In this document: piece by piece, positions 30,165 through 37,221 of the stretch
Layout: the number at the start of each line of letters is the position of its first letter
Position numbering within the stretch: the first letter of the stretch is position 1
NCBI GenBank assembly: GCA_903844735.1
Contig: CAIMUX010000123.1
Location: 17,254-81,253 of the forward strand
From: Candidatus Eiseniibacteriota bacterium
GTDB taxonomy: Bacteria > Eisenbacteria > RBG-16-71-46 > CAIMUX01
Length of the DNA: 64,000 bases
Direction of reading: 5' to 3'
Notes under the pieces: model-generated
Database searches by the model: none
What the model was told of the DNA's origin: nothing
Seen by the model: only the letters and a program-made list of their open reading frames with translations
Position numbers and translations under genes: made by a program

Positions 30165-30180
30165 AGGCACGCTTGTTGCG
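30165..30180 (+). promoter_or_regulatory. Candidate sigma-54 (-24/-12) promoter for the barrel-DUF4398-OmpA operon
   Basis: AGGCACGCTTGTTGCG: the GG and GC dinucleotides have the required ten-base spacing, GGCACG and TTGC match consensus, and only the first base of the -24 box (A for T) deviates. It lies about 120 bases before ATG 30300, giving a leader of roughly 100 bases. With the site at 29828 it forms a divergent pair about 320 bp apart, leaving room for a shared upstream activator site. The 29704-30299 interval contains no supported gene. Confidence 0.55.
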
Positions 30181-30299
30181 TGACCCAGTGGTTGTACGGG
30201 GAGATACAGGAGCCGGGGGGGACCCAGCCTGTGAGAGATCGAAGGCCGCGTGCACGCGGGTGTACCGACACAGTCTGCACATACGGAGAGGAGAACTTC

Positions 30300-30989
30300 A
30301 TGCGACGAGTCATCGGAGACAAATGCAGGGGAACACGGGTGAGGACAGAACATGTCCTGTTTCTGTTGGGGGCGCTCGGCGTGCTTGGTCTTGCTTCCCA
30401 AGCATCGGCCGCGGAAAAGCCCGGGAGCTACTTAGCCCTCAAGGGGGGCATCTACTCGCCCAGCGCGTCGTTCACGATCAAGAACATCGGGCTCAGCAAC
30501 ACCACCTTTGACACCGACACCAAGGCGGGATTCGACGGCGAGGTCGCGGTGGGCCACTACTTCGCTCCCACGTTCGCCCTCGAACTGGGCGCCGGTTATT
30601 TCAAGGGCACCGGCACCGTCAATACGGCGCCGGTCCGCCACGACATCAAGTTCGATGTCATTCCGGTCTTGGCCTCCGCCAAGGCCCTCATCCCGCTCGG
30701 ACCGATCGATCCATACGCCGAGGTCGGGATCGGCGCCTACTTCACCAAGTTTCACGTGACCGACAACCTGAATACCTTCGACGGAACCGCGACCTTCGGG
30801 CTTCATGCCGGAGCCGGACTGAACATCAACGTCAGCCCGAGCGCCTTCATCGGGGTCGAAGGAAGATACGTCTCGGCCAACCCGTCGTTCGGCGGGCAGA
30901 AGATCAAGCTCAATGACACCGAGTACGCCCTGAACGGCTTCAAGCTGAACGGATTCACCACCACGGCGGTCTTGGGCTTCGCCTTCTGA
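30300..30989 (+). CDS. Outer-membrane beta-barrel protein (OmpW/OmpX-like)
   Basis: 229 aa. Start at ATG 30300, after GGAGAGGAG. A signal peptide with core VLFLLGALGVLGLASQASA is followed by alternating amphipathic strands: YLALKGGIYSPSASF, GEVAVGHYFAPTFALELGAG, DVIPVLASAKALIPLG, PYAEVGIGAYFTKFHV, HAGAGLNINVSPSAFIGVEG and TTAVLGFAF. The C-terminal Phe is the recognition residue for the BAM complex. About eight strands are expected. The exact family and any transported ligand are unknown. First gene of a three-gene operon with the DUF4398 lipoprotein and OmpA-like protein; a sigma-54-type promoter candidate lies upstream. Confidence 0.8.
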   Translation: MRRVIGDKCRGTRVRTEHVLFLLGALGVLGLASQASAAEKPGSYLALKGGIYSPSASFTIKNIGLSNTTFDTDTKAGFDGEVAVGHYFAPTFALELGAGYFKGTGTVNTAPVRHDIKFDVIPVLASAKALIPLGPIDPYAEVGIGAYFTKFHVTDNLNTFDGTATFGLHAGAGLNINVSPSAFIGVEGRYVSANPSFGGQKIKLNDTEYALNGFKLNGFTTTAVLGFAF

Positions 30990-31021
30990 AGTCGCCCCAC
31001 ACCGGAACTAGGGAGGAACCA

Positions 31022-31372
31022 ATGAGACACGTATGGATGTTGGGAGCTCTGATCACAGTCGCGCTCGCCGTGGGCTGTGCGAGTCAACCACCGCTGCGCA
31101 CCGAGTCCTCCGCGTCGGCCATCCGCGCGGCCGAGGAGGTCGGAGCCAGCGAGATCCCTCGCGCGTCGCTCCACTTGCAGTTGGCCAAGGAGGAGCTGGA
31201 TCGCGCTAAGGGGCTCGCGGACCGGGGCGAGAAGGATGAGGCGGCATCGCAGCTGTTGCGAGCCGAAGCCGACGCTGAACTGGCCGTCGTGCTTTCCAGG
31301 GAACAGACCGAGAAGACCGAAGCTTCGCAAGCAATGGAGCGGGTCCGCCAGCTCCAGACCGATAACCGATGA
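31022..31372 (+). CDS. DUF4398 lipoprotein
   Basis: 116 aa. Signal peptide with lipobox LAVGC (Cys about 20). The mature protein is almost entirely helical with the DUF4398 pattern: SAIRAAEEVGASEIPRASLH, LQLAKEELDRAKGLADRGEK and ASQLLRAEADAELAVVLSRE. DUF4398 proteins commonly precede OmpA-family proteins, as here. Probably a periplasmic coiled-coil anchored to the outer membrane; function unknown. ATG is preceded by AGGGAGG, and the stop overlaps the region just before the next gene's ribosome site. Confidence 0.85.
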   Translation: MRHVWMLGALITVALAVGCASQPPLRTESSASAIRAAEEVGASEIPRASLHLQLAKEELDRAKGLADRGEKDEAASQLLRAEADAELAVVLSREQTEKTEASQAMERVRQLQTDNR

Positions 31373-31392
31373 TCTGCTGGAAGGAGCATCTC

Positions 31393-32421
31393 ATGAAGAT
31401 AATTGGATCGCTGATCATTGTGGTGGCCGCCGCTCTCCTGTTCGGCTGCGCCGCATCCGTCCCGAGTGAACTGGCCGGCGCTCGCCAGGCCTACCTCCAT
31501 GCCAGCGCGGGACCGGCGGCGCAACTGGCGCCGGTAGAGCTGCACAAGGCCCAGCAGGCGCTCGCCCAGGCGGAGACGTCCTTCTCCAAGGACGGCAAGT
31601 CCTATCACACGCGGGACCTCGCGTACGTGGCGCAACGGAAGGCCGAGATGGCCGACGTACAAGCGTCCATCGCCTCGCAGCAGACGAGCAAGTCCCAAGC
31701 GAACAAGGCGTACGAGGTGACCCAGGGCAACATCCTGCAGGAGACGACGCAGGATCTGAGCGACACACGCACGGCGCTGGCGGAATCGGAGCGCGACGGA
31801 CAGGCTACATCACAGAAACTGTCCGCCGAGCAGACGGCCCGCCTCGAGGCCGAGCAGAGAACCGCCGCGCAGAGAAGGCTGACGCAGGAGACGACCCAGA
31901 ACTTGAACCAGACACGCACCGCACTGGCGGTCTCGGAGCGCAGCGGCCAGGCCACGGCCAACCAACTTTCCGCCGAACAGAAAGCCCGACTCGAGGCCGA
32001 GGAGAGGACAGCCGCGGCGCTGGCTGCATTGGCCAGGCTCGCCGCGGTCAAGGAGGAAGCGCGCGGACTGGTCATCACGCTCTCGGGAAGCGTGCTCTTT
32101 CGATCCGACGAGGCGACGCTCATGCCCGGTGCGGAATTGAAGCTCAACCAGGTCGCGGAGGCGCTGCTTGCGAGCAAGACCCGCAACGTCGTGGTGGAGG
32201 GGTTCACCGACTCGCAGGGTGCTGACCAATACAACATCGACCTGTCCCAGCGCCGGGCGGACACGGTCCGCAACTACCTGGTGCAGCGAGGGTTCGATGC
32301 CACCCGCATCCAGGGCCGCGGGATCGGCGAGGGGCGTCCGGTCGCCGACAACGCCACCGCCGAGGGACGCGCCAACAACCGGCGCGTTGAGATCGTCCTC
32401 GAGCGCGAGGCCAAACTGTAG
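31393..32421 (+). CDS. OmpA-family lipoprotein with DUF4398-like N-terminus and coiled-coil repeats
   Basis: 342 aa; ATG 31393 is preferred over an upstream in-frame ATG at 31369 because AAGGAG lies ten bases before it. A lipobox (LLFGC) ends the signal peptide. Residues 25-110 resemble DUF4398 (LAGARQAYLHASAGPAAQLA, LHKAQQALAQAETSF). Residues about 115-210 are a coiled coil containing two 43-residue repeats. The C-terminal OmpA domain (about 225-340) has VLFRSDEATLMPGAELKLNQ, VVVEGFTDSQGADQYNIDLS, RRADTVRNYL and GRANNRRVEIVLE, with the Asp and Arg that bind peptidoglycan diaminopimelate. It likely ties the outer membrane to the cell wall. Confidence 0.88.
   Translation: MKIIGSLIIVVAAALLFGCAASVPSELAGARQAYLHASAGPAAQLAPVELHKAQQALAQAETSFSKDGKSYHTRDLAYVAQRKAEMADVQASIASQQTSKSQANKAYEVTQGNILQETTQDLSDTRTALAESERDGQATSQKLSAEQTARLEAEQRTAAQRRLTQETTQNLNQTRTALAVSERSGQATANQLSAEQKARLEAEERTAAALAALARLAAVKEEARGLVITLSGSVLFRSDEATLMPGAELKLNQVAEALLASKTRNVVVEGFTDSQGADQYNIDLSQRRADTVRNYLVQRGFDATRIQGRGIGEGRPVADNATAEGRANNRRVEIVLEREAKL
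31741..32016 (+). repeat. Two direct 129-bp repeats inside the OmpA-like gene
   Basis: Copies at 31741-31869 and 31888-32016 are both 129 bp (43 codons), separated by 18 bp, and in frame. Both encode ETTQ-(D/N)-L-x(2)-TRTALA-x-SER-x-GQAT followed by LSAEQ-x-ARLEAE-x-RTAA. The copies have diverged at many third positions, so this is an established duplication lengthening the periplasmic coiled coil, not an assembly artefact. Confidence 0.85.
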
Positions 32422-32612
32422 TTGCCGGTGTGTGAATCCCCGGACCGTGCCCGCAGCCGACAGAATCGGCAGGCACGTGAACACGGACAGATGAGCGCGC
32501 ACTGCCATGCGGCGGTGGGCGCTCGTCTGGATCGCTTCGGGGCACTCCCCGCTCGGCCGATTCGCTGTTCCGGAGTACGTCCCGATGCGGCCCCGTGCCG
32601 CGGAAGGAAACG

Positions 32613-34103
32613 ATGGCCAAGCATCGAGTATGGATCAGCGGAGTCGTCTCCGCGACCGCATTCGCGGGACTTCTCGTGTGGCGCATATGGATCCTTCCGA
32701 TCCACGTGGCGGCGCCCGAGCCCTCCCTTACGGCGGACCTGGCAGACACCCTCTCCCGGGTGCCCCGGTCGGTCTTGACAGCTCCGATCGTCTTCGATCT
32801 CGGTCCGGCCATCGCCCAGTTCGAGGCCGACATCCCGCGCCGCTTCGGCTCGCTGGACCGCCGGCTCCGCGCCGACAGCAGCGCGCGCGCCTCCGTCGCG
32901 TTCACGGCGAGCCGCTCCCCGTTCCTGGCGCACGTGGATGGGACGGAGATCGTCATCGAAACGGTGATCGAGTACGAGGGGCGTGGCTGGTACGCCCCCC
33001 CGCTCGGCCCGGAGGTGAGCGCGGGGTGCGGCGGGGGCGATGATCCCAAGCCCCGGCTGCTGCTCCGCTTCGTGAGCACGCCATCGTTCACCCCCGATTG
33101 GGGGCTGCGTACGCGCACCCTCGCCGAAGTCGTGCGCTTCGGCGACGAACCGCGCGACCAGTGCCAGGTGACCTTTCTCAAGATCGACGTCACCAACAAG
33201 GTGGTAGGCGCGGTACGCGAGGAGATGACGCGAAAGGCCGAGCGGATCGACCGGCGCGTGGCGCGGCGCGACCTGCGCGGCCAGATCGAACGGATCTGGA
33301 GAAAGATGGAGCGACCGATCCGCCTCACCGACGAAGTGTGGCTGTTGCTCCAGCCCGGGCCCGCGCAACTGGCGTTGTTCACCGGCAGCGGCGACAGCCT
33401 CGTCGCCATCGTGCGCCTCGATGCCCGGCCCAAGATCGTCACCGGGGTGCGTCCGCCGGACAGCACCCTTGTCACGCCCCTTCCGCCACTACGGATGACG
33501 GCCAACGCCGATACCGGTACGGTTCCGGAACTTCACGTGGTTCTCGATGGGGTCTTTTCGTACGACGCGGCGACGGAGTTGATAAAGAAGCCGTTAGTCG
33601 GGCACGTAATCCGGCGGTTCGGGCGCCGCGCCCGCATCGAGGAGGTGACGTTGCGGGGCATCGGGAGCGGGCGCGTCGCACTTGGCGTCACCTTCAGCGG
33701 GGCGATCCAGGGGCGCGTTTTCCTCACCGGGACCCCGCGAGTTGATCAGGTGACGCGCCGACTCACGGTTCCCGACCTCGACTTCGACGTCGGCAGTGCG
33801 CACCCGCTGGCTCGAAACCTCCAGTTCTGGCGAGGAGGCCCCGTGCGCGACTTCCTGCGCGCGAACGCGACGATCCATGACTCGGCGGCCCTGGCCGGGC
33901 TCGAGCGCCTGGCCGAGCGCGGGATGAACCGGGAACTCACCGCCGGCGTTCGCCTGGAGGCAACGCTGAGCGACTCGCACGGAATGACCGTGTGTGCAAC
34001 CCGGGAGCACCTGATCGTGCGCGCGCTGGCAGAGGGACAGGCGCGGCTCGTCGTCGACCGTGTGCTGGCCAGGGCCAAGCCCCGATCCCCGGCTCGCCGG
34101 TGA
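32613..34103 (+). CDS. DUF4403 family membrane-anchored protein
   Basis: 496 aa from ATG 32613, which has GGAAGGAAA upstream; another in-frame ATG lies at 32595. An N-terminal hydrophobic helix (VSATAFAGLLVWRIWILPI) acts as anchor or uncleaved signal. The rest matches the DUF4403 pattern: SLTADLADTLSRVPRS, RADSSARASVAFTASRSP, a VTFLKIDVTNKVVGAVRE block, WRKMERPIRLTDEVWLLLQP and TPRVDQVTRRLTVPDLDFDV. DUF4403 proteins have lipid-binding-tubular-type strand repeats and are thought to sit in the envelope, but no function is established. It converges with the L,D-transpeptidase gene 57 bp away. Confidence 0.8.
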   Translation: MAKHRVWISGVVSATAFAGLLVWRIWILPIHVAAPEPSLTADLADTLSRVPRSVLTAPIVFDLGPAIAQFEADIPRRFGSLDRRLRADSSARASVAFTASRSPFLAHVDGTEIVIETVIEYEGRGWYAPPLGPEVSAGCGGGDDPKPRLLLRFVSTPSFTPDWGLRTRTLAEVVRFGDEPRDQCQVTFLKIDVTNKVVGAVREEMTRKAERIDRRVARRDLRGQIERIWRKMERPIRLTDEVWLLLQPGPAQLALFTGSGDSLVAIVRLDARPKIVTGVRPPDSTLVTPLPPLRMTANADTGTVPELHVVLDGVFSYDAATELIKKPLVGHVIRRFGRRARIEEVTLRGIGSGRVALGVTFSGAIQGRVFLTGTPRVDQVTRRLTVPDLDFDVGSAHPLARNLQFWRGGPVRDFLRANATIHDSAALAGLERLAERGMNRELTAGVRLEATLSDSHGMTVCATREHLIVRALAEGQARLVVDRVLARAKPRSPARR

Positions 34104-34160
34104 GACGTTCCGCGTTCAAGCCCCATTCGGTCAGCGTTCCCGCGGGTTGCCGGCGCGGAG

Positions 34161-35936
34161 CTACCGCGCAAACGGCTCTCCCTCCAGCAGTGCGTGGTCC
34201 AGTTCTTTGTCCTGTCCATAGAGGTCGTCGAAGAGGAGAACCGCTCCGTCCGGTCGCGAGACTGCCGTGGCGTAGAGGATGTAGACCGGGACCGGCGTCT
34301 TGAGGTTGACCCGCCGTGCGGAACCGGCCAGCATCGCCTTCCCGATTTCCTCGGGCGTCCACTCGGGCTGGTCGCGCAACAGGAACTCTGCCAGCGCTCG
34401 GGGGTCTTGCACCCTGATACATCCATGGCTGAAATCCCTCCGCTCGCGCGCGAAGAGGGAACGCGACGGCGTGTCGTGCAGGTAGATGTTGTGGCTGTTC
34501 GGGAAGACGAATTTCACGAGGCCGAGCGAGTTCCGAGGACCCGGGCGCTGGCGTACCCAGGCACTGCCCGTGCGGAGCCGTTTCAGATTTTCCGCGTTCA
34601 TATCCAACACCTTTGACTCGTCGCTGGTGCCAGGGACAATCTCCATGTCATGCGAGACGAGATACTTGGAGTTGCGGGCGAGTCCCGGAACGATCTCGTC
34701 CTTGATGATGCTCCGAGGCGGATACCAGTAAGGGCTGAACTCGATGTAGCGAATCCGGTCCGCGAAGACCGGAGTGCCGGAGAGCCCGGCCTTGCCGACG
34801 ACTACGTTCATCTGCAAGGCGGGACGTGCACCCGGAGTGATCGAGTCGAACACGTACAGGCGAAACGACGGAATGTTCACGATCACCAGGGGCGCGCTCT
34901 CCATGTCCGGCAGCCAGCGAAGTCGCTCCAATGCGAGCTCGATCTGGCGCACGCGGCGCGCGAGTGGCTGATTGAGCGCCTTCCAGGTGGCCGGACCGAC
35001 GATGCCGTCGGGGCTGAGGCCGTGTCGTTCCTGATAGCGCCGAACCCCGTTGACGAGTTCTCCGCCGTAGATCAGGCCCGCGGGCGGGAGTGCGATCGGA
35101 TCGCTGTGCGCCTGAGCCCTATCCGCGGGACTCGCTGAGGTATCGACGCCGGCCGGGGTGCCCAGGTCACCGAGCATCCTGAGCAAGTGATCCAGATCGC
35201 GCACGGCCGCGTAGCGGTCGCCGGGACGGAGACGCGCCGTGACGGGAAGAGACGCAGGGTGCGGAGACTGGGCCAAGGCGCGGTAGCGCCCGAGGGCCAC
35301 CTTGAGCGTGCGATACTGCTCGAGTTGCGGTTCGGCTTCCTCTACGACAAGCGACATCCGGCCCTCCTCGAGGCTCCGGCGGACAGCGGCTGCCAGGCCG
35401 TACTTCTTCGGTTCGATATCGAGACCGTGACTGAGAGTGCCCGGGTTGATCCTGCCGTTGTGCAAATCGGAGAGATGTCGCATGAGCAGCAAGCTGGTCG
35501 CCGCGTCGAGATCGCCGAGTTCCTCGCCGCTCATGGGCGTTCCAAAAGCGAGGCTTCGCCAACCCTCTTCCAGGTACGACAGGTCGAACTCCTCCACCGG
35601 GAGCCCGCGCGATTCGGCTTGCCGCAGGATCTCGATCGCCTCGCCGGCCTGCCGGCGAGGCCGGTTGTTCTCCGTCCAAAGAGGCTGATATCCCCCCGGT
35701 CCGTACAGCGCCTCCATCTCAGCCTGGTAGTGAGGGAACTCCGGCCAACGCAAGTGCGGCTCATGGCCCTCGCGAATCCGCGTCCGGATCTGCGCGGCCG
35801 CGGAGCCCGCCAGGTCCGTTCGGACGGTGTCTGCCTGAGCGTGCGAGGCAGGGCCCATGACACCCAGCGTGGCCGTTGCGAGCGCAACGAACGAGAAGGC
35901 ACGAACTGCGGACCTCAGGTCCGGAATCATCGGCAT
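34161..35936 (-). CDS. L,D-transpeptidase, YcbB/LdtD-like (YkuD domain)
   Basis: About 591 aa. ATG 35936 is chosen because AAGGAG lies just upstream of it and inside the longer open frame. A signal peptide precedes an N-terminal scaffold domain (YQPLWTENNRPRRQAGEAIE, GDLDAATSLLLMRHLSDLHN). A peptidoglycan-binding domain follows (VNGVRRYQERHGLSPDGIVG) and then YkuD with the catalytic motif HDTPSRSLFARERRDFSHGC-IRV (His and Cys present). Such periplasmic enzymes make 3-3 crosslinks between diaminopimelates or attach proteins to peptidoglycan. The overall layout is that of the large YcbB type. Gene order with DUF882 (divergent, 120 bp) is common, consistent with shared cell-wall remodelling. Confidence 0.92.
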   Translation of the reverse strand: MPMIPDLRSAVRAFSFVALATATLGVMGPASHAQADTVRTDLAGSAAAQIRTRIREGHEPHLRWPEFPHYQAEMEALYGPGGYQPLWTENNRPRRQAGEAIEILRQAESRGLPVEEFDLSYLEEGWRSLAFGTPMSGEELGDLDAATSLLLMRHLSDLHNGRINPGTLSHGLDIEPKKYGLAAAVRRSLEEGRMSLVVEEAEPQLEQYRTLKVALGRYRALAQSPHPASLPVTARLRPGDRYAAVRDLDHLLRMLGDLGTPAGVDTSASPADRAQAHSDPIALPPAGLIYGGELVNGVRRYQERHGLSPDGIVGPATWKALNQPLARRVRQIELALERLRWLPDMESAPLVIVNIPSFRLYVFDSITPGARPALQMNVVVGKAGLSGTPVFADRIRYIEFSPYWYPPRSIIKDEIVPGLARNSKYLVSHDMEIVPGTSDESKVLDMNAENLKRLRTGSAWVRQRPGPRNSLGLVKFVFPNSHNIYLHDTPSRSLFARERRDFSHGCIRVQDPRALAEFLLRDQPEWTPEEIGKAMLAGSARRVNLKTPVPVYILYATAVSRPDGAVLLFDDLYGQDKELDHALLEGEPFAR

Positions 35937-36055
35937 CTTGGCGGAAACTCCTTCAAGCACCTGGTGTAGTTGGTGTTCGGTGGCGAACCAGATTCGCCCG
36001 GAACCCTGCGCCGCGACCCGGAACGCGCGATCTTTCGGGTCGGATCCAAGGAAGG

Positions 36056-36760
36056 ATGGTCAGAATCGGCAATCCACAGACCCCCTGCGACGCAGGACGC
36101 CGCGAACTGCTCCGCGGCGGCGCCGCGCTGGTGTTTGGCTTGCTGCTCGGCGCGCCCATGGATCGTCGCGGCATCGTCAGTTCGAGGGCGGCCATGCCTG
36201 AGATCCGTCCGGGGCATCCCAACCCGCCGATCCCTGCTCCCGCCAGCCCCGCCAGCCCCGCCAGCCCCGCCGGCCCCGCCGGCCCCGCCGCGCCGGCTGC
36301 GCTTCCCGCAACCCGCCTTCCGCGCAGCCTGTCGTTCTTCAATACCCACACCAAAGAGAGAATCGAGACGGTCTATTGGTGCGACGGCTCCTATTGCCCG
36401 CCCGGACTCCAGGAAATCGACCACCTCTTGCGTGATCACCGCACCGGAGAGGTGAAAGAGATCGATCGCAGCCTGCTGGATCTGCTTCATGAACTCCGAT
36501 CCGAGATACGCGTGAGTCAACCCTTCCACGTCATCTCCGGATACCGCTCGCCGGCCTCAAACGCCCTGCTGCAGCACGAGGGACACGGCGTCGCCGCGCA
36601 CAGCTTCCACATCCAGGGCCGCGCCATCGACATTCGCCTCCCGGGCATCGGCCTGGGCGGCCTGCGCAACACCGCGCTGCGCCTCGGCCGGGGCGGCGTC
36701 GGCTACTACCCTGCCTCCGGTTTCGTCCATGTCGACGTCGGGCCGCCGAGGAATTGGTAG
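36056..36760 (+). CDS. DUF882 (YcbK/M15-like) periplasmic peptidase with Tat-like signal
   Basis: 234 aa. The N-terminus CDAGRRELLRGGAALVFGLL is a twin-arginine-type signal. A Pro/Ala/Ser-rich linker (about 63-85) is encoded by a 9-bp tandem repeat. The catalytic domain (about 95-234) contains LSFFNTHTKERIETVYW, FHVISGYRSPASNALL, AHSFHIQGRAIDIRLPG and GFVHVDVGPPRNW; H-x(6)-D and H-V-D supply the zinc ligands of M15/DUF882 enzymes (E. coli MepK/YcbK), which cut 3-3 peptidoglycan crosslinks. Divergent from the L,D-transpeptidase that makes such links, so the pair probably remodels the wall together. ATG 36056 has AAGGAAGG almost adjacent; spacing is short. Confidence 0.88.
   Translation: MVRIGNPQTPCDAGRRELLRGGAALVFGLLLGAPMDRRGIVSSRAAMPEIRPGHPNPPIPAPASPASPASPAGPAGPAAPAALPATRLPRSLSFFNTHTKERIETVYWCDGSYCPPGLQEIDHLLRDHRTGEVKEIDRSLLDLLHELRSEIRVSQPFHVISGYRSPASNALLQHEGHGVAAHSFHIQGRAIDIRLPGIGLGGLRNTALRLGRGGVGYYPASGFVHVDVGPPRNW
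36242..36286 (+). repeat. Five 9-bp tandem repeats encoding a Pro-Ala-(Ser/Gly) linker
   Basis: Units are GCCAGCCCC (three) then GCCGGCCCC (two), in frame within the DUF882 gene, encoding alternating Ala-Ser-Pro and Ala-Gly-Pro. Nearly identical units make slipped-strand length changes likely between strains; being in multiples of three they would only alter linker length. Confidence 0.85.
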
Positions 36761-36815
36761 CACGGCTCAAGTCCGGAACGCGTCGGGCGCCCGCCGCACG
36801 CTACTCGCTTTCTGG

Positions 36816-36871
36816 CGACCGCTGCATGCCGACCGCTACCTGGCGACCGCTACCTGACGACCGTCACGTGC
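36816..36871. repeat. Four tandem 14-bp direct repeats upstream of the histidine kinase
   Basis: Contiguous units CGACCGCTGCATGC, CGACCGCTACCTGG, CGACCGCTACCTGA and CGACCGTCACGTGC share CGACCG(C/T). They lie in the 461-bp gap (36761-37221) between the DUF882 stop and the histidine kinase start, about 350 bp before the latter. They could be a repeated protein-binding site or simple expansion. The rest of the gap shows only the kinase ribosome site (GGAGG at about 37210); no gene is supported in it. Confidence 0.7.
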
Positions 36872-37221
36872 TACGTGCCACTTCCGTGCCGCCGCGTATG
36901 TGCTTGTTGCCGACCAGAATCGAGGACACGAGCTGGTGGCATCTCTATCAGAGTGATGCGCAACCGATCAAAAGGAAGGAACAGCTCCCGGCATCGGAGA
37001 GCCGAGTACGCCTCGTTCACGGGTTCCGATTCTAGACTGCGGATTCGCGGTCCGGGAGAGGGATGCTGCTCTCGCCGCTGAACTTGGGCCTGGAGAAGAG
37101 AACCACCGCCGATCACCGCGACACGCCACGAGAAGGCGCTAACCGGAGCCAACCACGACGTGGTACGTTTGTTGAGCAGACAGTTTGCGGTTCACCTTGC
37201 TCACTCGATGGAGGTTGTGGA

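Noticed and set aside
36242..36871. Short repeats as a possible CRISPR array
   Set aside because: Units of 9 and 14 bp are contiguous without spacers, and no cas genes are present.
37161..37176. TGGTACGTTTGTTGAG before the histidine kinase as a sigma-54 promoter
   Set aside because: Spacing fits but -12 reads TTGA; without GC there, promoter function is doubtful.
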